A stretch of 64,000 nucleotides of DNA from Adiantum capillus-veneris (lineage: Eukaryota > Streptophyta > Polypodiopsida > Polypodiales > Pteridaceae). The notes beneath the pieces were generated by a model. That model saw only the letters and a program-made list of their open reading frames with translations, searched no databases and had not been told where the DNA came from. Of the stretch, positions 11,701 through 24,676 are shown piece after piece. The position numbers and the translations under genes are program-made. Numbering within the stretch: the stretch's first letter is position 1; each line of letters opens with the position of its first letter. Location of the stretch: contig CM043961.1 of assembly GCA_014529385.2 (NCBI GenBank), forward strand, positions 16,102,478-16,166,477, in the 5' to 3' direction.

Positions 11701-13063
11701 CAGTAACAAGACAAGGCATCTGTGCCCAAACCTGCTCCCTGCATGCATCCTGTCGCTCTGACTGGGGCTCAACCGACAATAACTCACGGTAAAAGTCAGT
11801 AGCAATTGCACGCATATCCTCGGGCTCACAAACAACTGACCCATCGGGTCTCCTCAACTGATTGACCTTGGCATGTGAGTGCCGAGGTCCAACAGTCTCA
11901 AAAAAGGCACCTGTAACTCTGTCACCCACCTGAGTCCACTGAGATGCCTGTCGGTGAAAGGCAAACTCATGACGCCTCTCCTCTATGCAAGCAAGCTCCT
12001 GTCGAGCCTGCTATAACTGCTCCTCCAACCATGGACTGTCTGGATGCTGCTCCTGCATCCTCTGTAGTGAAGCAATGCCTCGTCTGAGACGCTGCTCCTC
12101 CTCTCTCGCTGCAGCCCGTCGAGCCAGAGACTCCTGGAGAAAAAAGTGGCTAAGCTGAGCTAGGCCTAAGGCCACTCTGTCTGCAGGTAGAGCCTGGCAG
12201 TCCATGCCCTCTGTCTAGAGAGCCTCTACCCTCTCTCTGAGTGCCGAGTCCAACAAGACCCGCTCTGGGATGCGAAGCATCGTGCTCCCACTCCTCTGCC
12301 TGTCTGCCACTGTGAGGATCACTGGTGCATAGTCCGAGAAGGAAGTCCCTGCCAAGATGCCCACTGATCCCCCCAGGTCACTGAAGTGGTCACTAGTGTA
12401 GAAGCGATCTATCCGCGATAGATTCACTCCTCCCACTCTGCGGTCCGATCTAGAGAAGGCAAGACTCTCTGGAGGCCTCACAAAGCCAGAATGCTGCCAA
12501 GTATCCGAGACCCTCAAAGTCATACACAACCTCTCCCAAGCTGCTAACTCGACTCCATGCACAGTAGCATGGCTGCCTCCGATCCTGTCAGAAGGGTCCT
12601 CCAACATGTTGAAGTCCCCTCCTACACACCAATGGTCAACCTGTGGTAAGGACTCAACAATCTGTGACCAAAATTCTGCACGAGCACTCGCCACATTGGG
12701 CGCATAGATGTTTAGGAAGCCCACAAGGCCACCCTGAAACTGCACAGTGATCCACTGAGCCCTGCCTGGCAAAATAATCCCTCTGCCCACAATGGCCTAC
12801 TGCAATGAGTCCGCAATAGTCATACATACCCCTCCCTTGATGCCTCCAGGTCCAAAAGCAGCTGACCAAAAGGTATCATAACGTCCACGCAAAATCTGAC
12901 CACATCGCTGAATGCGGCTCTCAGACAAATGGTGCTCCTGAAGCATAAGGAGATCAATCTCTCCTCCCACAAGGCATTGCTGAAGCTCCTGACGCAATCG
13001 GCCCCGCTGTCGCTGAAACTGGGGCCCACCTAGTCCCTGCACGTTGCACGAGACGATCCTCAT
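8713..13063 (-). pseudogene. LINE-A ORF2: AP endonuclease, reverse transcriptase, zf-RVT
   Basis: ORF2 nicks target DNA and reverse-transcribes the element RNA there. It starts at the ATG at 13063 (MRIVSCNVQGLGG), which overlaps the end of ORF1 by four bases. The endonuclease shows SCNVQG, LMLQEHH, GGDFNML and SRIDRFY. The RT shows RQWRPITILNSAYKI, LLLDFEKAYDRVDW, RSVRQGCPLAP and the catalytic FADD. The tail has a C-x2-C-x8-H-x4-C knuckle (CAVC...HCLWDC, about 9270). Three nonsense codons at about 12797, 12215 and 12011 lie in the same frame. A one-base deletion near 10278, seen against LINE-B, shifts the frame after the RT. The copy is inactive but only moderately decayed. Confidence 0.93.
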
Positions 13064-14987
13064 GGGGAACGAGAGAGAACAGATGTTGCCGCAGCAGCAA
13101 GATGGGCTATCTTCGAGGCTGGCTTGGATGGGGAGTAATCCGCATCCGAGCGTCCTCTAGATAGGCGAGTCTGTAGCGAGTGCCTGGCCCAAGCCCAAGC
13201 AGAGCGAGCCGTGCGTAAAGCAACCTCCTCTGTCCAAGAGTCCTCATGAATGTATACATAGCAAGGCAAACACTGCATATTAGCAAAAAAGTACACCACA
13301 ATGTGCCTACATCCTGCTGAGTCTAGGGGAGTCACCGCAAACTTGGCCAGTGGCCACAAAGTCTGCAGCAAATCTGTAACTCCAAGTTCTCCCATGTGGT
13401 GAGAGAACTCGAGAACCTGAGTATGCAACCATCCCACCACAGAGTCTAGGGACCACTCTGTCTCGGTCCTACCACAGAGGGGGAAGGAGAAACCAACTAC
13501 TGAGTCCAAGGCCTCTGTCCCCCTAGCTGCGAGGAACAAAGCATGGACCCTGAAGCAGGCTGCCTCGTGATCTGCTGCGGAATCGCCAAGAAAGCGAGTG
13601 AACCCGTAATCGAAGAAATCCCAGCGGCGTCGGAGGTCAATGCTCGTCAGACCCCGAGGGATAGCTGCAAGGGTAGATGTATGACTCTGCAGAGGGGGCC
13701 GCAAGAAAGGCTGACCCTCTCTCGCTAGGCGACTCGTGGCAAAAGCGCTGCCAAGAGATCTCCTAGCCGCCGGCGAGGGACCAGTCTCCTGAGTCGACTG
13801 TGGTACTGAAGCAGGAGGAGGGGGAGAAGGAGCTTGGGGGGGGGGGGGGGGGGGGGCGGAGGAGAAGAGAAGCGGGGTGGGGCGACAGAGGTAGGGGGGC
13901 GAGGTGGGGAGTAGACGGGAGCAGAAGGCGGGGGGGCGGGGGGGGGGGATGAGGAGGAGGAGAGGAACTTTGAAGGGGGGGCGGCTGGCGAGGGTGAAGC
14001 GGAGGTGGATGCTGGTGTAGGGGGCTCCTCCTGCTCAAAAGGACCAAAGCGGTTCCCCGTGGGAACCCACTGCTGCTGAGTAGGCACCTGAGGGCCACTC
14101 TGAGTGCCAGGCTGTCGCTGTGGCCCCTGGCGTCGACGGCCACGGGCCTGCTGCCACCCCTCCTCCGCTGGAGCCCCAGGCTCGGAGGGTGGCTCTAAAT
14201 CTGTGCGTTGTGCCGCTGGCTGTGGCTGCGGCCCAGCCTTGGCAGGCTAGGGCTGAGGCTGAGGTGGAGGTCGTGGTCTCCTTCGAGGACAAGCCTTCGC
14301 TAGGTGGCCCATCTGTCTGCAAATGAAGCACTGGTTCGGGAGACCCGAGTACTCCACACTCTGTCTAAACCAACCCCCACTCACCCGAGGCAGAAGGATG
14401 ACCTTCGGGAGCGTGTGGGTATCTCTAACCAAAACTCGAATTGAAGGGATGCCAGCCGCCTTGGCAGCTACTGATGCTGCCGTACGAGGTGTCTCCACGA
14501 CTGTCCCGATGGCGGAGCCAATCCTGGAGAGAAGTGGAAGGTACTCCCTCCATAAACCCGGAAAGCAGACTGAGATGGGGATGTCTGCCTCCTCGACTAG
14601 CACATCCGAAGTCGGGTCAAAACCATGTCGCCACTGTCGAAAGTGGGCGCGTGATGCTCGGATGGCCAGTGGACTCGTAGCAATGACCTTGGAGGCCATC
14701 TCGGAAGTCTCGAACTCGATCTGGTAGTACCCCCGTCCGAGAATCTGGACATCCAAGATCTTGCCCACCTCTACGAGAAGGCGGGCCTGGAGAAGGTCTC
14801 GCAGCTCTCCTCTGCTAGGTCGGGTGCCGAGAATCTTGTAGATGACCGAAGTCGCCTAAAAGTGTTCTACCTCTACGGCAAGGCTCGCTTGCTCTGTCGG
14901 CGAAAGAGCAAGTCGAATGGTGGGCTCAACGGGGTCGGGCGAGGGGGCTTCAGGCGAGTCCCTCTGTGGCGAAGCTGGAGCCTCCAT
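13060..14987 (-). pseudogene. LINE-A ORF1: DUF4283-like RNA-binding protein with CCHC knuckle
   Basis: I place the start at the ATG at 14987, which matches the intact N-terminus of LINE-B (MEAPAP...). In plant L1 elements ORF1 packages the RNA. The DUF4283-like core lies around 14768-14500 (ILGRGYYQIEFET, then SDVLVEEADIPISV). It is followed by a zinc knuckle CFICRQMGHLAKAC near 14310, a long Pro/Ser low-complexity tract (about 14140-13800) and a C-terminal region ending SRSP at 13060. Codon 44 is TAG (14858-14856) where LINE-B has CAG. Another TAG lies at 14247, and frame changes occur around the C/G homopolymers. The protein cannot be made whole. Confidence 0.85.
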
Positions 14988-15433
14988 CTGTGTCTACTGC
15001 CGTGGCGTAAGAAGAGGATGGCGGGCGGACTCTGCAACTTGACACGCCAGGCACTGCCCCAAAAACGGAGTCAATGCCGAGAGTACCGATGTGCAGGATG
15101 AACCAGTGAGGAAAAGAAAGCAGGCGGGGGGGGGGGGGGGGGGGCAGCGGGTGGGAACGGCTACTGCGAGAGCATTGGCAGCAGCGGGCGGGGGCAATGG
15201 CGGGAGCGACGCAACAGGGGGAGTCGGCAGCGAATGGCAGCGGTGGCAGTGGCGGGTGGGGCTGCAGCAGCGGCTGTGCCACGAACTCCTACAGTTGGGG
15301 ATGGGCAGTGCGCGAACACGCAGGGCAGCAAGGGGGTAGCGAGGCTGGCGGGGGGGGGGGGGGGGGGGGGGGGAAGGGCGGGGGAGGCAGCAGCAGCGAG
15401 CTCTCCTAGGTTCGAAACTGGTTGTTACAAGTT
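14988..15433 (-). other. LINE-A 5' UTR, C-rich on the element strand
   Basis: On the plus strand this region shows long G runs (about 15126-15144 and 15351-15373) and GGC/GCA-rich sequence. On the element strand these are C runs and CTG/CGC repeats. The 5' UTR of LINE-B has the same C-run plus GCTGCTG composition, so the homopolymers belong to the family. Frames here on either strand read as Gly/Ala or Pro repeats and are not genes. Confidence 0.75.
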
Positions 15434-15788
15434 AAAGGCGAGAACCTTAGTTCTCGAGGATTTGGAATAAGGAACGGAAGTTCCTTGGAATAGGGTTTTG
15501 CCCTAGGAATCGGAAGCTGAGGCTTCCAGGAACCATCAAGTCTTATTCTAAAACGAACGTGGTAATACGTTCGGTTCAAGTGCTTGTATAGACTTCTCCT
15601 CAGTAACAAAGATACTATTGGGGGGGGGGGGGGGGGGGGGGGGCCAGCCCATCTTCTGGTCCCCAATATTGTGTCGATCTTCTCACTCTCTATCTATTTC
15701 TCTCTATATCCTTTGGCTTCAGTATTAAGTGGTAAATTCTATTTATCCGAGTATATTTTATATTGTTATGCGCTCCCGTTTGTGACAG

Positions 15789-15800
15789 TGGTATCAGAGC
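15789..15800 (+). other. Primer-binding site of element B (initiator tRNA-Met)
   Basis: TGGTATCAGAGC starts one base after the end of the 5' LTR. It is complementary to the 3' end of plant initiator tRNA-Met, the usual primer for plant LTR retrotransposons. It fixes the plus-strand orientation of the element. Confidence 0.95.
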
Positions 15801-16086
15801 ATGGTCTCCTCTCTTTCTTTGTAAAGGAGGACGACTCTAGGAAGATACGAGAAGAAGCCATGACAAGCCAAGAGAGAAGTAAGCAGGCGGAACCCTAAGC
15901 TCTTCAGGAAAAGCTCACGGAGATGGGAAAATTTTCTCTTTGCAGAAGTTGACACAAGACTTGGGATTCTCTGAGAAGGCCACAAGAGCATGATGCTCAA
16001 GAACCTAGAGAATCCAAGGAGCGGAATGCTCAAGATCCTTCAAAATCCTGAAAATATCAATGAACATCAATCCAGAACCATAGCCA

Positions 16087-16608
16087 TGAAATCCTGTCAT
16101 TCCGGGAAGGATATGAAGGTCTTTAGTCCTCAGAACACTCTGGTCAAGTTTGATACTTTTGACGGAAGGGAAGATGTCTTGAAAGCTACAGCTTTTAATC
16201 GACAGTTTGAAGTTGCCTTTGCAAACGGCAATTTCTGAGAAGCGCCGAAGATGAGGCATGTGACCAAACACCTCAAGGGGATTGTAAGTACTTGGTGGTA
16301 TACCAAAGCTCTGCAAGGAACTTACAACAAGACTTGGATTCAATTCAAGGCTAAGTTTTCCGACAATTTTTTTTTTCCCCTCTACGCTTTGAGGAAGGCA
16401 TCCAAGAAGTTTGAGATCGGTTTGCCCAATAGGAACACGAACGAGTCAAAGCAAGTAGTGGTTCACTCTTGCGAAGGTAGCTCCTCTCTGAGGAAAGAAA
16501 GATCAAGAAATTCAACGAAGGACTTTTGCCCAAATTTTGTAGACGCATCTGCAAAATACTTTGAAGCACATGGTGGAGTCAGCAATAAAAGCTGGAAGTG
16601 TACACCTT
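16087..16608 (+). pseudogene. Element B gag remnant (Ty3-type Retrotrans_gag)
   Basis: Two overlapping plus-strand frames carry a Retrotrans_gag-like region: VKFDTFDGREDV with FNRQFEVAF, a stop or frame change at about 16238, then HLKGIVSTWWYTKAL and TWIQFKAKFSDNFF. The WW and W-x2-F-K-x3-F pattern is typical of the Ty3 capsid region. No zinc knuckle, protease or pol follows, and the frame is broken, so the protein is lost. Confidence 0.75.
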
Positions 16609-18546
16609 AGAATCTAATCCCCATAGTGGGACGAGAACCATTGAACACGGAAACAACGAATTTTTGTTATTTCTCCTCGAAGGATACGTTGCTATCCGCA
16701 GAAAGTTTGGAGTAAGGGAATTCAATCTCCTGAGTTCTTGAATAGAAGACCCTCGAACTTTAAGTGAGAGGGCAAGTTTTTAATCAAAGTTACATCTTTG
16801 AGGAAATCATAAAGTGCATTGTGCTTGTTTCCCCTTTTGCACGAGGTATGGTTATTCTAACCGGGACTACTCACTCTCGAGTGTTTATGAGAGTAGGATC
16901 AAATTGAAACATTGTTTTCTGAGATGAATTGGTTTGCTCAACTAGCTAGAAGGTCAACTATTGATCTGGTATCCGGTAATTCTCGAACAGATTATCTGCT
17001 ACTGCGGGTAGGAAATTATGAAGGAACCATTATGAGCTTTCAAGCAAAGAAAAGCTTTCATTAAGCTTGAGTACTCTTTGAGCCCACACCTCCTACCCGG
17101 TAAGGGAAGATATGGTAGTGCTTTTTGCACAAGTGAAAGAATACTCTCTTTACGAGGGAAGGAACAAGCGACGACTACGGCCTATGATCGAGGAATCCAA
17201 GGATTAAAATCCTAGTTTATTTGATGAGCGGATTTTGCTCTAAGATTGAGCCAAGGGATCGTCAGTTTGAGTGTCTTCGCTCTAAGGATCTTACAAAGGG
17301 AAGGTAATTTCCCAGGCTCACTGAAACTTATGTACACCGTTGGGTACATGGATAACACACAAAGATGCAGACCTATGCTAAGGTGGGTCATCTACCAATC
17401 GAATTTTTTTTCTGCTAAACGGAATGAGATGAACCAACTTCCTTTTTAGGAACTGGACGGGAGTTTGCTATACTCTCTTGAGCGCCTTTTTGCGCGCAAG
17501 GATATTCCAACACGAGAATCTCTATTTGAAATGTGTTCAGTAGAAGGACTTTGAGTCTCTACAGAGAAGAGGTTTTCTGATGATCGTTGATCATTGAGTA
17601 CGCTATGTGCTTTAAACATTATAGAAGCAACTTTTGGTTGCGGTATATGTTTCTCCATGAGCAGGTCAAGTAGCATTTACACGCTGCTGGAATAAATTCG
17701 AACAATTATGTTCGTAAGAGTATAATTCGCCAACCGTTTAAAAATGGTAAGAATTACCTTACCCACATATGGGAGAACATCATTGAGATCTAAAGCGGGT
17801 TCGCCCATAAGTGGGTCGAGTTTGAACTTATGTTCACAGAATGGTATGGCTAGAATTTATTTGCCTAAGATTTTGCAAGTCATCATTGATGCTTGCAAGG
17901 TGAATAATTTTTATGATTTTGCAAGTGAGAGACGCTAATGCACGTCGGGAAAACACTGCTGGTGGTAATAACTCACAAGAGGAAAATTTTGAAAGAAGTG
18001 CTGCCGTACACAAGAAATCTTTGGATTGGAACCATCTGTCTACGTTGAGCAGCGGCCCAGAAAAAGAAACTTCTTTAAGGTGATCGCAGACTTTGTTTGT
18101 GAAAGAAAGACATCGAGATTAAAACTCTATGATTTGGGTATTCCCTATGTGGTAAGACACAAGAGGTTTCATACCCTCTGGACTAGCAGCGCAGGGTTAT
18201 GCGCAAGGATAGAGACCTAGATTGATTTCTAGGAGGATTATTCTTCTCGGATTGAGAAGGTGGAATTGAGTTAACAGCTTCTCGGAAAGACGCGAATGAC
18301 GAGTTCTTACATGGCTCCTAAGTTTGATGATTGGTGAAGGATATCCTCAAGGTACTAGAGGAAGGACATGAAACGGTAAGGTAAGTATTGAATTATTGAA
18401 TTTTTGTTCAATTTAATTTCTAAGTTCACTTTTGAGAAAGGCTAGCTCAACTCACCATTGAGCAAGATATGGACTCTTTCCGGTTTCTCCCTGGTAGTTC
18501 AGTTGGATCTCTACAGTTGAGGACAACTGTTTATAAGTGAGTGGGA
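16609..18546 (+). other. Element B interior, non-coding, ending in a polypurine tract
   Basis: No pol domain is recognisable in any frame. The last bases before the 3' LTR, AAGTGAGTGGGA, are purine-rich and sit where the plus-strand primer is expected. Confidence 0.6.
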
Positions 18547-20597
<2,051 letters not shown>

Positions 20598-20712
20598 GAA
20601 CCTGAGCATATCCTCTCTAACCCTCCCAAAGCTGCGTGAACTCTAGTCAATCTAGTCTTTTCCGCTCTCCTGGTGGAGAAAATCGAGCCACTAAAAACCA
20701 CCCCAAGGTTAA
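20598..20712 (-). pseudogene. LINE-D fragment, part 2 (continuation across element B)
   Basis: On the minus strand this continues LINE-D upstream of part 1. It encodes LGVVFSGS, then RLTRVHAALGGLERICSGS, matching LINE-E LGVVFSGP and LTRAHAALGRLERMCSQ just after its RT domain. It begins with the GAACC duplication of element B. Homology to LINE-E is lost at about 20712, the broken 5' edge of the fragment. Confidence 0.85.
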
Positions 20713-20952
20713 GTGTACATATCCTAAAAGTGTTAAAGTACTCGAGTGGCCCATTATTAATATGGATTAGGAATAAAAATCCTAACCTCCAACAACTTAT
20801 AGTGCCCCGGCCGATGGGGCCTAAGGATAAAAGTAAAGTACACACACTCTCATTGAAATTGGCGTAAAGAAGCTCATGATGTGGCAACAACACAGATGGC
20901 CCGTGATTTGCGGAGGACCTGCCATGTTGCAATGCTATACAGACCAGCCCTT
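20713..20952. other. Non-coding spacer between LINE-D and element C
   Basis: No match to neighbouring elements or coding signal was recognised. Confidence 0.4.
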
Positions 20953-21236
20953 TGCCACAAACTGTTGACATGTCAACCGCGGGGTTGGGACTCCCTGAGC
21001 CTAACCCTAGCCAACCTGCAGATCATGGCCGAGGGTCCTAAACCCTAAAATAAAGCAGGGTGCTTCCTCTTGGACTAGATGCTTTTAGAACTAGTTCTTT
21101 TCATGTGAGATGTTTTGAAATAGGCCAACGGCCTTTAAATATATTGTGTAGTCTCTCTCAGTTGAGTTGTTTTTAAGTGCTAAAAGCTTGTCCCGGTTTG
21201 TTCTTTTCAGTTGGCACGTGGTGTCGTCCCGTAACA
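20953..21236 (+). repeat. 5' LTR of element C
   Basis: Starts TGCCACAAACTGTTGACATG (3' LTR: TGTGACAAACTGCTGACGTG) and ends GTAACA (3' LTR: GTTACA). Shared internal words include TTTTCATGTGAGATGTT, GGCCTTTAAATAT and AAGTGCTAAAAG. Confidence 0.85.
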
Positions 21237-21237
21237 C

Positions 21238-21249
21238 TGGTATCAGAGC
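21238..21249 (+). other. Primer-binding site of element C (initiator tRNA-Met)
   Basis: TGGTATCAGAGC lies one base after the 5' LTR end, the same spacing as in element B. Confidence 0.93.
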
Positions 21250-21297
21250 TTCAAGTGTGTGCTTTTCTGAAACCATACCGGTCCCTTAAGAGCACAC

Positions 21298-22748
21298 TAT
21301 CACGAGGACGTGGCAGCTATTAACTATGTCACAAGGACGTGGCAACTGCTAACCTTAGTTGTTGGTTTCTTTCCAATGATTTTTGTTTTATTTTTGAGAC
21401 CCTCTTTTTGAAGTAGCAAACTGTCGGACATTGTATGGCCAATGTGAACGGTAGTTTCACCCGCAGACGGGAAGTGGTCAGCACTAGAATTCGTATAGTA
21501 AGAGGATGTCTAGGCTTAGAGCAAGATCATGTAGGTCCCCCCGTCGCACTTAGAAAGTTGGTGGATACTAGGAAGTGAACTCAATAAAGGCATAAAGTCA
21601 AGGTGAGATCACCAACAGAAAGTACCCGACAGTTGGGCCACATTGCACTTTTTGATGCGGTCCCAATGAGGATAGATGGTCAGATGACTAGTGGGAGCCC
21701 AACGGAATCATTTCCTAAAAATTAGGGAACTGCTATTTTGGGCCATGAAATGTGTTCGCGTCATTACCTTCGGTATGACCAGGGGAACACTTTACAACTC
21801 CGCCGCGAAGTCAACTGGGCAACCAGTTGGGAGATTTTTAGGCGGCAACCCCGAAACGGACAAAAGCTTGTAATCGGGCCAAGTGGCAAATTTTCATGCA
21901 CTTGCCTCATTCAGAAAATTAGGCGCTGAATTTTAAGCTGGGAAGAGGCCTCATTTGGTTTTTGCCACAGGTTAAGAGCTACGGAGTGCTTTCTTTCCCT
22001 CTCATGTACAGTGTGGTGCTAGGAGTGATGCCATGCCCCCCTACGTGTAGTTATGTGATGCCCCACAAGAGGGCTCTTCATTTGACTGATGTACAGCTGT
22101 GTGGTTTCATGCTTTTGTGCTGAGGCAAGAGCCTCCTTGAGCAGGAACAGGGGTAGCTAGCTCTTACTCCAAAGCAGGCACCGGTGAGGGTCATAACTTC
22201 ACCGTCAAGTGCGAATTGAGCACTGTGTATGCGCTGTAAATTGATTGTTTTTCAGCCATACGGACGCGAGAACCCTTGGGAATCGTGCCCCATTGGCAAA
22301 GGACACCTAGGGGACTGTTTGGGGCTGAAAACAGGGCGAAAACCAGTAAATACAGCGAGCTGAAATTACTGTTTTTGGGCAGGAATCAGAGGGTATACGC
22401 CAGTGGAAGTGAGTTCTAGCAGGGGAATTGGTTTCGCGCAAGTTTTGGGGCTGTTATGCTGCCGAAATTTAGCCAAATCAGGTAGTATCTAGCAGGATAC
22501 AGGTAAGGATTCCCAGGACTCTACTTTGTAATTTACCCTCTCAAAGAATAAAGAAATACCGAAGGAGGCGCCAATTTTGGGGCCTACAGGTTGTCGGCAT
22601 CTGCTCGGGGCATTCTAGCTTCCGAGCCGTGTGTGTACTTAAGTGTTAATTCCCGTCACAGGTTTCCTTCGCACGTTCTCTCTATGTGTGTCTAAAGTAA
22701 AGAATTTCGGGTGAAATCCAAAGCCTACCGCCCCACAGGCCGGTTTCA
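21298..22748 (+). repeat. 5' LTR of gypsy-1
   Basis: Begins TATCACGAGGACGTGG (the 3' LTR has the canonical TGTCACG) and ends GGCCGGTTTCA. Its 3' end contains the AATAAAGAAATACCGAA block. The first bases after it (AGGTTCCGTTGC) do not match the tRNA-Met site, so its primer is unknown. Confidence 0.92.
22544..22582 (+). promoter_or_regulatory. Conserved LTR block with AATAAA (likely R region / polyadenylation)
   Basis: AAGAATAAAGAAATACC, then a GCGCC box and TTTTGGGGCC. The block recurs at about 27966, 33777, 35829 and 36098 on the plus strand and at about 61095-61135 on the minus strand, in LTRs that otherwise differ. AATAAA before a conserved block fits the RNA 3'-end region of an LTR. The assignment is inference. 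Confidence 0.5.
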
Positions 22749-23404
22749 AGGTTCCGTTGCAAGGACACAATCACTTTTTCCTCAAAGAGTGAGCCTCGGT
22801 TGTTTTGGGTAAAGACACAGAGTACAGGAACGCGGGATTACGCTATGGCTGACAAAAGGAAAGGGCATTATAGAAGAGGGTTCCTCTTCAAAGGACACAC
22901 AAGAAATTCCTATGGTCTTCGAGATTGGCTAGAGCTCACTGCCACGCCAGATTGTACCTCCTGTTAATGTGAATGTCCCTCGAGTAGTACAGGGCTTTAT
23001 GACTAGGCAACTTGAGGATGATGCGTTCAGGACCCAGTTAGTTGCCGCGGTGAATGTCTTTTTGCAACTGGTGCAGAATCCAAGGTTTATGGAGTTCTTG
23101 CAAGTGCCACAAGTGCAAGCAAAATAGGCAACCTAACCACGTACTGAGCTTGTTGAGGCTTAAGCCCAAGTACTCAATGCGACTCAGCAGGATAGGGAAC
23201 ACTCACATGTTGCGGAGTCGGGGGCTCCAAAACACGTTCCCTCGTGCTTGAACAGGTGGCCAAAACGCCTATTCCATAGGTTATGCCAGTTCAGTCCGCC
23301 ACCTTCGAGAGCCCGCATGCTGTCTTGAATGGACAGGGAACTTGATACCAAGCTATGCACCCAGTTTTTCCACGGTACATCCTGGGTAGTTCGGGGGTGG
23401 ATCA
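22749..23404 (+). other. Gypsy-1 leader and decayed gag N-terminus
   Basis: No long open frame. Short stretches look like the approach to gag. No tRNA-complementary primer site was found at the expected place. Confidence 0.5.
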
Positions 23405-24676
23405 ATGTTCCAAAGTATGGCTGGTTATGCGCCTGGAAGTCAGCCGTACATGCCAGGAACAGTGTTTGGGGGTATGCAAGGCATCATGCCAAACCCCATG
23501 TATGGTAATATCGGCATGCAACAGGGTTTTCAGTGCAACCAGGGCCAGTTTGGGGTGCCACAGGGTCATTTTGGCATGGCTGGTTTTTCTGGACAGCAGC
23601 CAGATGTCGCACCTCTGACGCAAAATGTGAATGGCCAAGATGTGCCGATCATGCCTACTACAATGCCCATGTTGCAGACCATTCCTTATGACAATTTGGG
23701 GCACTGGAGAAGCCGAAAGCTTACAAAGAAGGTGGTGCAGCTGTGAAGTTTAGCACTTTCAGCGGCTTCGAGGATAAGACAAAGGCTCTCACTTTCATCC
23801 AGCAGTTTGATACAGCTATGCACGAGGGAATTTCACAGAGGCCTCTAAAGTAAGAAAAGCTGCCACTTTCTTAAAGGACAATGCGCTTACATGATGGACG
23901 ACATTGTTAACGCAAGGGCAAGCACCTGCCACTTGGGTTTACTTCAAGCAGATGTTTGCATTTGCTTGGCTGTCAAATGAATTTGAAGCCGACGTCATGA
24001 CAGATTGGCACCAGCTTACTTCAGCTACATGCAAGAGCTTGCTGGAGTACAATCGAGGTTTTGTAAAGCGTTACTCTCAGTGACCTCCTACAGATTTGTG
24101 CCATTGACAAAGCAGATAGAGAAGTAATGTTGGGGGCTGCCTAGAGGGCTTTGCGATTACTATACTACGAACAGAGTGGCTACCCTCACTCAGCTAATGA
24201 AAGTTGCTAACACTGGTCTTTCCTTGCTGAAAGGAGAGGACAGTGGGTTTCCGAGCAACGAGAAAGGACGGCAGCAAAAGAAAAATTCAGCGAAGAAGCC
24301 CTTTGTGAAAACGGCTCCTGAAGCGTCACAGGGGTCAGAAAAGGCCACCAAAGACAAGGATTCAACCGGGACTTCTGGAGTGCATGCAAAGAAACAAAAA
24401 AGGAAGCCTTTTGTGCGCAAGTCGCTCCAGGAAAAGGTCCTAATGGCTGAAAAGAAATGCTTTATATGCGAGCAGCCTGGTCACTTTGCTACCAATTGTC
24501 CACAAAGGAGAAGACCAGCTAAGTCAGAAGATAAAGGAGGCCAGAAAGGCAAGAAGCCTAAACCCACGGCAGGTTTGGTGCCAGACATGATGGGTGATAG
24601 GCCCAGTACAGATGCCAGTGAGTTATGCAAGGCATGGGGTAAAGTTAGGGATCATGACGGCACTCATCTTCTTTGA
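23405..24676 (+). pseudogene. Gypsy-1 gag: Met/Gly/Gln-rich N-part, capsid, CCHC knuckle
   Basis: Gag forms the particle that packages the element RNA. The first open stretch (23405-23746) is strikingly rich in Met, Gly, Gln and Pro. It is followed in another frame by a capsid start (VKFSTFSGFEDK, then FIQQFDTAM). Stops and frameshifts disrupt 23850-24180. From 24176 a Lys-rich linker leads to a perfect knuckle CFICEQPGHFATNC at about 24460. The frame ends at 24676, overlapping the protease frame. At least three lesions make it non-functional. Confidence 0.88.

Larger units (their letters stand above)
8565..15433 (-). mobile_element. LINE-A: near full-length family I (L1-type) LINE
   Basis: A 6869-bp non-LTR element on the minus strand inside the 5' LTR of element B. 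A 15-bp duplication AAAGGCGAGAACCTT occurs at 8550-8564 and 15434-15448. On its own strand the element ends in an A run (T run at the left edge). LINE-B shares the 3' end GATCTTTTTCTCGG plus poly-A and the 5' end containing GCTCGCTGCTGCTG, so both termini look authentic. Order of parts: C-rich 5' UTR, ORF1 (DUF4283-like, CCHC), ORF2 (endonuclease, RT, zf-RVT), short 3' UTR. Confidence 0.95.
6890..15787 (+). repeat. 5' LTR of element B (interrupted by LINE-A)
   Basis: The segments 6890-8564 and 15434-15787 together correspond collinearly to the 3' LTR at 18547-20597. The LTR begins TGTTGCTAAATTGG and ends TTTGTGACA. The U3-like part carries three degenerate copies of a unit centred on GATGCGTCA and GGATGGGTGAC (about 7130, 7205 and 7290). 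A 24-base G run (15620-15643) lies near the 3' end; the same run is about 15 bases in the 3' LTR. Frames inside the LTR, such as 8447-7836 minus, recur in the other LTR and show no known domain. Confidence 0.92.

Noticed and set aside
22749-22765. Primer-binding site of gypsy-1
   Set aside because: AGGTTCCGTTGC after the LTR does not start with TGG and does not match the tRNA-Met site seen in elements B and C.
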